Shown here piece after piece: positions 1 through 8,003 of a DNA stretch of 64,000 bases. Source of the DNA: Amorphoplanes digitatis (GTDB lineage: Bacteria; Actinomycetota; Actinomycetes; Mycobacteriales; Micromonosporaceae); the NCBI RefSeq assembly GCF_014205335.1, contig NZ_JACHNH010000001.1:7620501-7684500 (forward strand), given 5' to 3'. The position numbers were made by a program, and so were the translations under genes. Every line of letters begins with the position of its first letter. Position 1 is the stretch's first letter. Under the pieces are notes generated by a model. The model saw only the letters and a list, made by a program, of their open reading frames with translations. It was not told where the DNA came from and made no database searches.

Positions 1-88
1 GTTCCTCGTACAGCTCGACCTCGCCGGCGTAGTCCTCGAACCAGGCGCGGGCGAGCAATTCGTCGGCTTGCGCTGCGGTGATCTTCAT
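1..88 (-). CDS. N-terminal fragment of an unknown protein, cut by the window edge
   Basis: The minus strand opens with an ATG at 86-88 and reads 29 codons (MKITAAQADELLARAW...) to the window edge without a stop. A purine-rich GAAGGA lies about 12 bases upstream, a slightly long but plausible ribosome binding site. The fragment is acidic and looks like the start of a soluble protein. I do not recognise the family, and the rest lies outside the window. It reads away from the broken hydrolase next door. Confidence 0.5.
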   Translation of the reverse strand, partial: MKITAAQADELLARAWFEDYAGEVELYEE

Positions 89-179
89 GCGGCGGCGGCA
101 TCCTTCGACGTCGTGGGCAGGCAGGCAACGGTACGACGGCCGGCCCGATCCCGTGGGCCGTCCGTCCACAGGTACGGCG

Positions 180-1034
180 TCAGAGGGGCTGGAGCAGTTG
201 GGCCAGCCGGGTCGCGATGGACCGGTAGCCGGCGGCGTTGGGGTGGAAGGAGTCGCTGATCGGCGACGCCAGGCCGTTGGCTCAGACGCCGGATTCGCGG
301 CACAGCCGGTGACCGCGGAACAGGTCCAGCCCGTTCACGTACGTGACGTGTGAGTCGCCCGTGGCGATGACCGCGTCCCGGATCATCCGGTCGGCCTGTG
401 CGGTCGCGTCGTTGATGGCGTTGCGCTCCGGCAGGATGAGGTTCTCACCCAGGTTGGGCCACCGGGCCGGGGTCGGCTGCGGGTCCGCGGGTTCGCCGGT
501 GACGGGCAGGATGCTCGGATAACTGATCACCATGAGCCGCCCGTCGGGGTTCATCTCGGCCCGGATCTGCTGGTACAGCGAGGTGAGCTTGACCTGCGTC
601 TCGTACAGCTCCTGCGGTGTCGCCAGCGGGCCGATGGTGGAGCAGTCGGCGCCCAGGTAGCAGCCGGTGAACTTGGCCGAGAAGCCGAGGTCGTTTCCGC
701 CGATGGTCAGCGTGACGAGGCGCGTGTTGAGCTGGACCGCGTCGAGCTGGGGCGGCACCCCGGGTTGCTGGCTGGTGTAGAAGTCGATGGTCTTCGCACC
801 GTGACAGGCCGCCAGGTTCGGCCGGTCGACGGGCAGGCCGTTGACCACGGTGCCGGCGATCAGGTTCGAGTAGGTCACGGGCGAACGGCGGCAGAGCTCG
901 TCCGTGTACGGCGAGGCGCCGGTGCCCGACGAGTACGAGTCGCCCAGGGCGGCGTACCGGATAACCGGGGGTTGCAGTCCGGTCCCGAACGGTCCGGCTC
1001 TCACGCTCTTGTCGGCAACGGCACTGATCGCCAC
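180..1034 (-). pseudogene. SGNH/GDSL-family hydrolase interrupted by an in-frame TGA
   Basis: This is an SGNH (GDSL) esterase or lipase, normally secreted. The first 250 codons hold block I (AALGDSYSSGTGA, nucleophile Ser) and block III (GGNDLGF). The frame then meets TGA at 282-284, just before the block that must supply the catalytic His. Reading on in the same frame gives ANGLASPISDSFHPNAAGY and ends at a second TGA (180-182). That stretch is the expected DxxH block, so a single change, most simply TGG to TGA, has separated the catalytic Ser from its His. The N terminus is also poor: the only start codon is a GTG at 1034 with no Shine-Dalgarno sequence and no clear signal peptide. Most likely a recent pseudogene; a sequencing error at 282-284 is the alternative. 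Full read-through would give 284 residues. Confidence 0.85.
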
Positions 1035-1122
1035 CGCGATCCCCCGCCCTCGTACGGCCGAGGCCGTGGATCCGGCCGACGGGGCAATTCTGCGCCGCGC
1101 CGGGCTCCACCCCTAGACGAGG

Positions 1123-1153
1123 CGAGCCGCCCGGCGTGGTGCCGGGCGGCTCG
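1123..1153 (-). terminator. Strong hairpin after the CAP gene
   Basis: A perfect 12-bp inverted repeat, GAGCCGCCCGGC at 1124-1135 and its complement at 1141-1152, with a 5-base loop. It extends by one pair at each end. It lies 27 bases past the stop codon of the CAP gene, so it most likely ends that leftward transcript before the hydrolase pseudogene. Confidence 0.8.
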
Positions 1154-1179
1154 TGCTCGTCATATGTGAGGTATCAGAC

Positions 1180-1677
1180 TCAGCCGAACATCTGGGTGTA
1201 GTACGGGGCACCGTCAGTGGCGTAGGCCACACCGACCGCGAACGTCTTGGCCTTGCAGTCGACGATGTTCGCCCGGTGTCCGGGGCTGGCCATCCAGCGC
1301 TTCATCGTCTCGGAGGCGGTGCGGTAGCCGTACGCGACGTTCTCGCTCCGCGGGTTGGCGAAGCCGGCCGCCTTGCCGCGCTGGATGAAGGTGGAACCGC
1401 CCGAGCCGATGTGGCTCATCTTCTTGGTGCGGGCCTGGTAGGCGCTGTGTCCGCGCGCCGCCTTCAGCAGCCGGGCGTCGACCCGGATCGCCTTGCAGCC
1501 GGCCCGCACGCGGGTGTTGTTGGTATAGGTCACCAGCTGCGTCTGCAGGGTGGAGGTGGCGACCGGGGCGGCCTGCGCGGGCGCCGCGGTCACGACCGTG
1601 GCGACCAGCGAGGCTCCGATACCGGCCACCATGACGCCGACCGTCGACACAACCTTGCGCACCGTCTTGCGACCCAC
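1180..1677 (-). CDS. Secreted CAP-domain (SCP/PR1-like) protein
   Basis: A 165-residue secreted protein. Residues 1-36 form a signal peptide (positive MGRKTVRK, hydrophobic core, cleavage near APAQAA). The rest is one CAP domain containing HSAYQART, ENVAYGY and SPGHRANIVD, the usual core motifs. CAP proteins act outside the cell on lipids, peptides or the wall; the exact substrate is unknown. The start is a GTG at 1675-1677, eight bases after GGGGGAG. That ribosome binding site is part of a long inverted repeat (1679-1735), so translation may be controlled by RNA folding. The gene stands alone and ends at the hairpin at 1123-1153. Confidence 0.85.
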   Translation of the reverse strand: MGRKTVRKVVSTVGVMVAGIGASLVATVVTAAPAQAAPVATSTLQTQLVTYTNNTRVRAGCKAIRVDARLLKAARGHSAYQARTKKMSHIGSGGSTFIQRGKAAGFANPRSENVAYGYRTASETMKRWMASPGHRANIVDCKAKTFAVGVAYATDGAPYYTQMFG

Positions 1678-1678
1678 A

Positions 1679-1735
1679 GCGAATCTCCCCCATTCGGTCC
1701 GGCCCCCGTTGGCCGGTCACATGAATAAGATTCGC
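1679..1735 (-). promoter_or_regulatory. 5'-UTR hairpin enclosing the CAP-gene ribosome binding site
   Basis: Just upstream of the CAP start, GCGAATCT (1728-1735 on the minus strand) is perfectly complementary to AGATTCGC (1679-1686). Inside lie a short ATTC/GAAT pairing and a 6-bp CCGGCC/GGCCGG stem (1699-1704 with 1711-1716). The Shine-Dalgarno GGGGGAG overlaps the inner edge of the lower stem, so the folded RNA would partly hide it. I considered a c-di-AMP riboswitch but do not see its conserved blocks. Called as a structured leader, not as a named riboswitch. Confidence 0.5.
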
Positions 1736-2129
1736 GGTCGTTCGGTGCGCGCCTCGTTCCCGAGAGGTTGCCTACCGGTTGCACGCCATACTTTCGGCCG
1801 GACGAGGGTGGCGATGCGTCCTGCCGCACCCCTCCGAGCGGCTACGGCGAGGGGCGCCGGCGTTCGCAGGCGCAGACGCTGGCCGCCGTGGCGTTGAGCG
1901 TGGCCGCTACCCGCTCGGTGGTCCGGCCGCTGCGCGAGCGCAGCAGAGCGCCACGACCGCCGAGATGGGCCGCAGCGGGCGTCAACCGCTCACAGAGTGC
2001 CGCCACCGGCCTGGCCACCATGGGCCGTCGGACTGCGCAAGCTGGTGGCGGCCTTCGAACGTTAGAAAGGCCGGAGGACGGCGGCGCCCACGTAACGAAC
2101 TTGCCTGGGGTTTTGCGCCGCGGGTGGGC
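1736..2129. other. Gene-poor stretch, nothing convincing
   Basis: About 390 bases between the CAP leader and the small lipoprotein gene. Open frames exist on both strands but none has a ribosome binding site, a recognisable family or clear coding character. It may hold promoters or decayed coding sequence; I cannot decide between these. Confidence 0.4.
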
Positions 2130-2309
2130 TCAGTCGTCGTCCTCGTCGTCGCCATCGTCGTCGTCCCCGTCGCCGCCGGGGCAGCCGGTGAGTGCGAGCA
2201 GCGCGCCGGCGGCACCGGCGAGTCCGAGCGCACGGCCGAAGAAGAGTCGCCGGCTCATCGCGCCGCCGGCCCGGATGTCGTCCTCTGAGGTGGTTCGCAC
2301 ATCCTCCAT
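2130..2309 (-). CDS. Small Tat-type lipoprotein with an acidic tail
   Basis: From the ATG at 2307-2309 this is 59 residues: a short charged leader, SRRLFFGRALG (twin Arg), a hydrophobic Ala/Leu run, the lipobox LTGC, and a mature part that is almost only Gly and Asp (GGDGDDDDGDDEDDD). That fits export and lipid anchoring, leaving a tiny polyanionic tail that might bind cations; this role is inference. A TTG start at 2345 would add 12 residues and an ATG at 2258 would remove 17. No start has a good ribosome binding site. It lies right after mcrC on the same strand, with no evident link. I know no function for it. Confidence 0.55.
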   Translation of the reverse strand: MEDVRTTSEDDIRAGGAMSRRLFFGRALGLAGAAGALLALTGCPGGDGDDDDGDDEDDD

Positions 2310-2341
2310 CCCGGCATTCTCGCAGCGCCGCTGACCTCGGC

Positions 2342-3514
2342 TCAAGCGCCGGCGGCCAGCCGATCCGCGATCGCCTCGACCTGGCTTTTCACCTCCGGCA
2401 GCGGTGCCGCCAGGTTGAGGCCGTGCGTCACGACGCGGACGCCGCTCCCGACGAGCCGGTACTCCCGGCGGGGCGCCCCGGTGGCGTAGACGAGGTGCCC
2501 CTCCGCGAGCCCGAGCGCCGTGCAGTACGCGAGCATCTGGTAGAGGTCGGCGTTCCCGCCGGCCCTTTTGTACTTGGCGTCGACGACGCCGGCGCAGGCG
2601 TCATGCCGCCACCAGGTGATGTCGGGGTACATGTCGACAAGCGCGGTGTCGTCGAGGTTCATCGGGTGCTGCGCGACCACGGTGCCGCCGTGCCGGGCGG
2701 TGACCGCCGCGCGGAGCACGGCGGTGAGCCAGTCCTCGTACACCGTGTTGAGGTCGAAGGTGAATCCGGCGGCCCGCGTGGCGCCGGCGTGATGTTCGGT
2801 GCCGTGCCGGGCGAGCACGAGGCGGGCCAGCCGGAGGGCGGGACGGTACCGGGCGTTGAGCCGGTTCGCGGCGGTCTCGGGTATCGCGGTGCCGGGCGTC
2901 CACCGGGACACCTCGGCCAGCGCCTGCGCGATCCGGTGCAGCCCCCGCCGCGCCCGCGCCGGTACGCCGAGGGTGCGGCGCAGCTGGTCGGCGGCCGCGA
3001 GCAGCACCTGATTCTCGGGGATGTCGACGGAGTAGTCGTCGTATCTGACCTCGAGCGGCGGGGCCAGGCCCAGCCGGCCGCGAAGTTGATCGGCTTCGCG
3101 CAGCCGGCCGCGGAGGGTCGGCAGCGCCTCCTCGGCGACCCGGTAGCCCTGCAACACGCCGGGTGCCAGGGCCCGCGACGTGGCCGCGGTGAACGCCACG
3201 GCGAGCGCGGGCACGAAGTCCTCGACGGCCTCCAGGTCGGCCACCTCTTCGCGCCAGCCCTGGTCGTCGCGGGCGTGGCCGAGCATCCAGAACAGCCGGT
3301 CGATCGGCAGTTTGGGGCGGACCCGGAGCTCGACGGCGTCGGCGCCGGCCTGGAACTGAAGCACGCCGACCTTCGAGGTCGCGGTCAGCCGGAGTCGTCC
3401 GTCCACGGTCAGGGTGGTGGCCACCAGGCCGGTGCCGGCCAGCAGCGGCGCCAGCGCCGCGTCGCCGGCCCCGAACGCCACCGTCTGGTACTCGTCGAGG
3501 ACGAACCGTCTCAT
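2342..3514 (-). CDS. mcrC: McrC-type nuclease subunit of a McrBC restriction system
   Basis: A 390-residue McrC homologue. In the McrBC (type IV) system McrB recognises modified DNA and hydrolyses GTP, while McrC cuts. The C-terminal half carries the PD-(D/E)xK nuclease signature: MYPDI, then VVDAKYK, then LYQMLAY, with Asp and Lys placed as in McrC and related 5-methylcytosine enzymes. The N-terminal half (GVLQFQAG...LRVRPKLPIDRLFWML) is the usual McrC beta-rich region. The ATG (3512-3514) overlaps the mcrB stop as ATGA, so translation is coupled to mcrB. Length is normal for the family and the active-site residues look intact. Confidence 0.9.
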   Translation of the reverse strand: MRRFVLDEYQTVAFGAGDAALAPLLAGTGLVATTLTVDGRLRLTATSKVGVLQFQAGADAVELRVRPKLPIDRLFWMLGHARDDQGWREEVADLEAVEDFVPALAVAFTAATSRALAPGVLQGYRVAEEALPTLRGRLREADQLRGRLGLAPPLEVRYDDYSVDIPENQVLLAAADQLRRTLGVPARARRGLHRIAQALAEVSRWTPGTAIPETAANRLNARYRPALRLARLVLARHGTEHHAGATRAAGFTFDLNTVYEDWLTAVLRAAVTARHGGTVVAQHPMNLDDTALVDMYPDITWWRHDACAGVVDAKYKRAGGNADLYQMLAYCTALGLAEGHLVYATGAPRREYRLVGSGVRVVTHGLNLAAPLPEVKSQVEAIADRLAAGA

Positions 3515-5721
3515 CCAGGCGATCCGATGTCGTCCGGGTCCGCCGCCGCGGCGGCCTGAGCGAGGCGGCGGCGCAGGACGTCGAGGCCGTACCGGGCGCG
3601 GACGTCGACGCCGTCGCCGAGGTGCCGCTCCTCCAGCAGCGGCTCGATGGCGGTACGCCAGATGCGCGCCAGCCCACGTTCGTCGGCGACGCGCGGGTTC
3701 ATCAGGTACGAGGGCCCGACCGCGGCGTCCCGGTCGCCGATGGCGCGGTTGAGCTCGTCCAGCAGGTCGGCTCGCTCCTCCGGCAGCTGGTTGGCGCGTA
3801 GCCAGCGTCGCAGCATGTCCCGCAGCGGGTGCTCGCCGGGGAACAGGGCCTGGAACAGGAACCGGCGCCGCATCGCGGCGTCGACCAGGGCGATGGAGCG
3901 GTCCGCGGTGTTCATGGTGCCGATGATGAAGACGTTGGGCGGCAGCTCGAACTCCTCCGTCGGCGAGTATTGAAGCTGTATCCGCCGCCCGCGGTACTCG
4001 AGCAGGAAGTACAGCTCGCCGAAGACCTTCGCCAGGTTGGCCCGGTTGATCTCGTCGATGATCAGCACGAAGGGCTGCGCCGGATCGTTGCGGGCATCCA
4101 TGACGAGCTGCTTGAAGGGGCCGGGCTCCAGCGAGAACGCGATGCCGCCGCGCTGGTCGCCGCGGACGGGCCGGTAACCCTCGAAGAAGTCCTCGTACGA
4201 GTACGACGGGTGGAACTGGACGAGCCGGTACGCGCCGTCGACCTCGCCGGTGACGTACTGCGCCAGCTCGTAGGCCAGATACGTCTTCCCGGTGCCGGGT
4301 GGCCCGTACAGGATGATCTGCTTCTTCTCCCGGAGCAGGTCGACGGTGTCGGCGAGCCACTCGCGGTCGAGCAGGAGCTTCTCCGCGAACGCTGCGGTCG
4401 GCTCGGGCAGTTCGACGTCGACCGCCGCGGTCGTGTCCTCGGCCTCGTCGTCGGCCGGGGTGTCCAGGGCGGCCAGGGCGGCGAACTCGGCGGTGGCCGG
4501 GCCGAGGTCGCTGACGGTGAGCTGGCCGGCCAGCTTGTTGCGGGCGGCGGTCGACAGCTGGTCCCGGGCGATCGGCGCGTCGGGGTTCGCCCAGGCGACC
4601 GGCCGCCGGCGATTCGAGATGTTCTCGGTCGTGGCGGTCCAGCCGGCCGGCCCGGTGACCCGGCCGACGTAGACGCCCTGCCAGTCGAGGGTGACGACGA
4701 CGTCGCCCTCCCGCATCCGGTTCAGGAACCGGTCGAGGACGCCGGTGCGGACGCCGCGCTGTGAGGCCGAGTACTCCGGCAGGCGCTCGCGGAGCAGCTC
4801 GTCCAGCTCGGCCCTCGACGTGCCGGGCTTCACCTCCGGAAGCTCCGGGAACGCGATGGAGCAGAACCCTTCGGCGAGCCATTGGCCGATCAGGTTGTGG
4901 CCATGCACCTTCGCGCCCCGGACCAGCCAGCCCTGCGGGCCCGTGGCGGCCTCGTTGTCGGCCGAACCGCGCCACCGGTCGAGCAGGGGCGGCGCGTAGA
5001 ACCTCGGTGCCGCGCCGGTCCGCTCCCGGAGCATGTCGGTGATCTCGAAGAGGTCCCGGTCCACGTCCCCGGTCGGCGCGGGAATCTCCGCGGCGAACGC
5101 GTCGACGATCTGTCGCTTGTGGCGCCGCGACACCACGGCCGGGAACGTGTCGGGGAAGGCGAGGTTGAGCAGCACGTTGCGCTGGCTGTATGCGCTGTTG
5201 ATGGGCACATCGTCCACCACCGCGCGAAAGAGCCAGGGATCGTGCAGCGCCGCCGACTGCCGGTCGGCGGGCAGGCGCTTCCACGCCTGCACGAACCGGA
5301 CCAGGAACGCGATCTGCCGATCCCGCTGCGTCATGTACGCCGTTCCGGCGCGGACGAGTCCGTTGTCGAGCAGCCGGTCGAGGTCTGCCGGCACCTCGAG
5401 CCGCGACGGCAGGAGATCCAGCGCACCGTCGATCACGGCTCGCTTGGCCGGCCCGCCGATGTCCCGCGGCAGCAGCAGGTGCAGATAGATGAGCTCCGCC
5501 ATGAGCTGGATCGCGTCGGCCGGCGCGGACTCCAGCTGTCCCTTGAGCTTCTGCACGAAGCTGCGCTTGCCCAGGTCCGGCTGCTGGATGAACTCCGCGT
5601 ACAGCACGTCCGCCGCGCCAGCCGACCAGACCTCGGCGCCCGGGGTGAACAACGAACCGTCCCGTGCCAAACCCGCGTCCAGGATCTGCCGCGCCGCGGC
5701 GTAAACGGCATCGTCGTCCAC
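3511..5721 (-). CDS. mcrB: McrB-type AAA+ GTPase with an EVE-like recognition region
   Basis: A 736-residue McrB homologue. The C-terminal AAA+ module has Walker A GPPGTGKT (473-480), Walker B VLIIDEINRAN (from 552) and the McrB GTP-specificity signature MNTADRS (603-609). The N-terminal 460 residues hold the target-recognition part. A stretch near 262-360 (GWLVRGAKVHGHNLIGQWLA...GDVVVTLDWQGVYVGRVTG) resembles EVE/PUA-like modified-base readers; that is a pattern judgement. The GTG start at 5719-5721 has AAGGAG six bases upstream. It forms an operon with mcrC (ATGA overlap). A LacI-type gene lies 36 bases upstream on the same strand but is probably unrelated. Expected role: cutting incoming DNA that carries modified cytosines. 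Confidence 0.9.
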   Translation of the reverse strand: MDDDAVYAAARQILDAGLARDGSLFTPGAEVWSAGAADVLYAEFIQQPDLGKRSFVQKLKGQLESAPADAIQLMAELIYLHLLLPRDIGGPAKRAVIDGALDLLPSRLEVPADLDRLLDNGLVRAGTAYMTQRDRQIAFLVRFVQAWKRLPADRQSAALHDPWLFRAVVDDVPINSAYSQRNVLLNLAFPDTFPAVVSRRHKRQIVDAFAAEIPAPTGDVDRDLFEITDMLRERTGAAPRFYAPPLLDRWRGSADNEAATGPQGWLVRGAKVHGHNLIGQWLAEGFCSIAFPELPEVKPGTSRAELDELLRERLPEYSASQRGVRTGVLDRFLNRMREGDVVVTLDWQGVYVGRVTGPAGWTATTENISNRRRPVAWANPDAPIARDQLSTAARNKLAGQLTVSDLGPATAEFAALAALDTPADDEAEDTTAAVDVELPEPTAAFAEKLLLDREWLADTVDLLREKKQIILYGPPGTGKTYLAYELAQYVTGEVDGAYRLVQFHPSYSYEDFFEGYRPVRGDQRGGIAFSLEPGPFKQLVMDARNDPAQPFVLIIDEINRANLAKVFGELYFLLEYRGRRIQLQYSPTEEFELPPNVFIIGTMNTADRSIALVDAAMRRRFLFQALFPGEHPLRDMLRRWLRANQLPEERADLLDELNRAIGDRDAAVGPSYLMNPRVADERGLARIWRTAIEPLLEERHLGDGVDVRARYGLDVLRRRLAQAAAAADPDDIGSPG

Positions 5722-5757
5722 GTGTGCTCCTTCGTCGGCTGCCGAATCACCCTAGGG

Positions 5758-6786
5758 TCAGAACTCCACCGGTGGCGTGTTGTGCGGCGTGATCACCTGG
5801 ATGGCCGACGGGTTGGTGCGGATCGGGCCGGGTAGGGCGCCCTGGGCCTGCATGATGGCGTGGCAGGCCCGCCGGAGATCGGTGCGCAGGTCGTGGTGCA
5901 GCACCGCCGACAGTTTCCGTTCGCGTAGCAGTGCGGTGTTCTCCTCGTCCAGGTCGTGTGCGACGAAGACGTCGTAGGGGCGGCGCTGCGCGGCGAACGC
6001 CGCCACCACCGCCGAGTTGCCGCCGGCGCCGGCATACAGGGAGTAGATCGCGCGTACCGACGGGTTGGCGGCCAGTACCTCGCGGATGCCGGCGCCGACC
6101 GCGGCGGTGCTGTCCTCGGCGTCGACGACCTCGAGCAGGCGGCGGTGCGGGCCCCGGCCGCGCAGTTCGGCGCGGAAGCCCATCTCGCGCTCGTCCTCGC
6201 CGCGGAAGGACCCGTGCCCGCGCACCACCAGGACGTCGCCGGCGCGGTCGGCCAGCCACTGCTGGATCAGGTACGCGGCGGTGGCGCCGGCCGCGCGGTT
6301 GTCGATTCCGGCGTACGCGACGCGCGGGCTGGCCGGCAGGTCGGTGACGAGGGTGACCAGGGGTACGTTCCCGCGGCGGGCGGCCGCGACGATCTCGGGC
6401 AGGTCCGGTGCCTTCAGGATCACGCCGTGCGACCTGCCGCGGCCCACCCGTTCGAGCACCGAGACCACGTCGGCCGCCGACGGGTGGTGCAGCAGGTGGA
6501 AGCGGGCGCGAATCACCGCCGGGCGCAGCGCGGGCAGCTCCGCTTCGAGCGCGGCGCGGATCGCCGCGCAGAAGCGCGGCGGCGCCTGCACGATCACGTC
6601 GATCATGAAGGTGCGGCCGCCGAGGCGCACCTGGGAACGCTGCCGGTCCAGATCGGAGATCGCCTGGCGGACCTCGCGGATCGTGCTCTCCCGGACCCCG
6701 CCGCGCCCGTGCAGCACCCGGTCGACGGTGGCCTCGCTGAGGCCGGACTGCGCGGCGATCTCGCGGATCCGGTACGGGTGCTTCAC
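5758..6786 (-). CDS. LacI-family transcriptional regulator
   Basis: A 342-residue LacI/GalR-type regulator. The N-terminal helix-turn-helix and hinge are clear (REIAAQSGLSEATVDRVLHG), followed by a periplasmic-binding-protein-like sensor domain with motifs such as YAGIDNRAAGATAAYL and FVAHDLDEENTALL. The start is a GTG at 6784-6786. It is divergent from the PhyH-type dioxygenase across 72 bases and probably regulates it. The ligand is likely a sugar or polyol by family habit. It is not the regulator implied by the CebR box at 13503: its HTH is unlike CebR, and it sits beside a different target. Confidence 0.85.
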   Translation of the reverse strand: MKHPYRIREIAAQSGLSEATVDRVLHGRGGVRESTIREVRQAISDLDRQRSQVRLGGRTFMIDVIVQAPPRFCAAIRAALEAELPALRPAVIRARFHLLHHPSAADVVSVLERVGRGRSHGVILKAPDLPEIVAAARRGNVPLVTLVTDLPASPRVAYAGIDNRAAGATAAYLIQQWLADRAGDVLVVRGHGSFRGEDEREMGFRAELRGRGPHRRLLEVVDAEDSTAAVGAGIREVLAANPSVRAIYSLYAGAGGNSAVVAAFAAQRRPYDVFVAHDLDEENTALLRERKLSAVLHHDLRTDLRRACHAIMQAQGALPGPIRTNPSAIQVITPHNTPPVEF

Positions 6787-6858
6787 GCGTACACGGTGAT
6801 GGGTTTTTGAGGGGTTTTCAAGGGTCTTTGATGTTGTTGCCGCACCTAGCGTTGCCGT
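6787..6858. promoter_or_regulatory. Divergent promoter region between lacI-type and phyH-type genes
   Basis: 72 bases between two divergent starts. It holds an AT-rich core with the imperfect inverted repeat TTGAGGGGTTTTCAA and a nearby TTTGATG copy, possible binding sites for the adjacent regulator. TAGCGT at 6847-6852 lies six bases before the phyH ATG, the spacing of a -10 box for a leaderless transcript. Confidence 0.4.
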
Positions 6859-7959
6859 ATGACAACCTGCCGACTGGAGGACTTCCGGGCCGTCTGCGAG
6901 ACCAAGACGGAACCGGCCGACTACCCGCACGCCGTCGACGTCGTCGACAACGTGCTCATCTATCCCGGCGAGCTCGCCGACACCCCGGAGGTCCGGGCGG
7001 AGCTCGCCCGGGCGCTGATGGACGGGCCCGGCGTGGTGGTGTTCGCCGGTGCGTTCGCGCCGGCGGTGGTGGACCGCGCGAGCGCCGTGTTCACCGAGCT
7101 GATCGCCGAGCAGAAGGCCGCCGGGGTGGCGGGCGGCGACCACTTCGCCAAGGCCGGCGCCAACGACCGGGTGTGGGGCGCGCTTGACAAGTTCGCGCTG
7201 CGCGACCCCGCCGCGTTCGCCGCCTACTACGACAACGACACGCTCGCGCTGATCTGCCGGGCCTGGCTGGGCGCCGGCTACCAGGTGACCTCGCAGGTCA
7301 ATGTGGTCAACCCCGGCGGCGTCGCGCAGGTCGCGCACCGCGACTACCACCTCGGGTTCATGTCTCAGGAGCAGGCGCTGCGGTATCCGGCGCACGTGCA
7401 CACGCTGTCGCCGGCGCTGACCCTCCAGGGTGCGGTGGCGCACGTCGACATGCCGCTGGAGAGCGGACCGACGCTCTACCTGCCGCACTCGCAGAAGTAC
7501 CCGGCCGGCTACGTCGCGTTTCACCAGCCGGAGTTCACGGCCTACTTCGACGACCATCGCGTGCAGTTGCCTCTCGCGAAGGGCGACGCCGCGTTCTTCA
7601 ACCCGGCGCTGTTCCACGGCGCCGGGACGAACCGGTCCGCCGGCATCCGGCGCATGGCGAACCTGCTCCAGGTCTCGTCCGCGTTCGGCCGCGCCATGGA
7701 GACCGTCGACCGGGTCGCGGTCACGGCCGCGCTGTACCCGGTGCTTCGCGGGTACGCCGGCTCGGTGGACAACGTCATCGCCGCGTCCGCGGAGGGCTAC
7801 GCCTTCCCCACCAACCTCGACCGGGACCAGCCCCTCGACGGCCTCGCACCGCAGACCCAGGCCGGGCTCGTGCGGCAGGCGCTGTCCGAGGGGTGGGAGG
7901 AGGACAGGTTCCGGCAGGCCCTGCACGCACAGGATCAACGGCGCGCGACGGTCGCCTGA
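6859..7959 (+). CDS. Phytanoyl-CoA dioxygenase (PhyH)-family Fe(II)/2-oxoglutarate oxygenase
   Basis: A 366-residue PhyH-family protein. The iron ligands can be placed at HRDYH (His-x-Asp, in QVAHRDYHLG) and at the distal His of LFHGAGTNRSAGIRR, whose Arg would bind the 2-oxoglutarate carboxylate. Members hydroxylate small organic molecules; the substrate cannot be read from the sequence. It is divergent from a LacI-type gene, so expression is probably induced by a metabolite. The ATG has no Shine-Dalgarno sequence but has TAGCGT six bases upstream, so a leaderless mRNA is likely. Confidence 0.8.
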   Translation: MTTCRLEDFRAVCETKTEPADYPHAVDVVDNVLIYPGELADTPEVRAELARALMDGPGVVVFAGAFAPAVVDRASAVFTELIAEQKAAGVAGGDHFAKAGANDRVWGALDKFALRDPAAFAAYYDNDTLALICRAWLGAGYQVTSQVNVVNPGGVAQVAHRDYHLGFMSQEQALRYPAHVHTLSPALTLQGAVAHVDMPLESGPTLYLPHSQKYPAGYVAFHQPEFTAYFDDHRVQLPLAKGDAAFFNPALFHGAGTNRSAGIRRMANLLQVSSAFGRAMETVDRVAVTAALYPVLRGYAGSVDNVIAASAEGYAFPTNLDRDQPLDGLAPQTQAGLVRQALSEGWEEDRFRQALHAQDQRRATVA

Positions 7960-7966
7960 CGGATTG

Positions 7967-7996
7967 TTGCCCGCGCCTCCACACTGGAACTACCCT
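7967..7996 (+). promoter_or_regulatory. Promoter for the NACHT gene (leaderless layout)
   Basis: TTGCCC at 7967-7972 and TACCCT at 7991-7996 are spaced by 18 bases, fitting -35 and -10 boxes of the main sigma factor. The ATG begins seven bases after the -10 box, where transcription would start, and there is no Shine-Dalgarno sequence. Confidence 0.5.
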
Positions 7997-8003
7997 GCGG
8001 CAG

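Noticed and set aside
1679-1800. c-di-AMP (ydaO) riboswitch upstream of a wall-associated secreted protein
   Set aside because: The leader is structured, but the conserved ydaO blocks I would expect are absent, so only a generic hairpin is called.
1768-2334. Plus-strand open frames in the 1.7-2.3 kb gap
   Set aside because: They run antisense into the small lipoprotein gene, lack ribosome binding sites and show no recognisable family.
5758-6786. The LacI-type gene as the CebR that binds the box at 13503
   Set aside because: It lies 7 kb away beside its own divergent target, its HTH does not look like CebR, and no CebR box occurs in its own promoter region.
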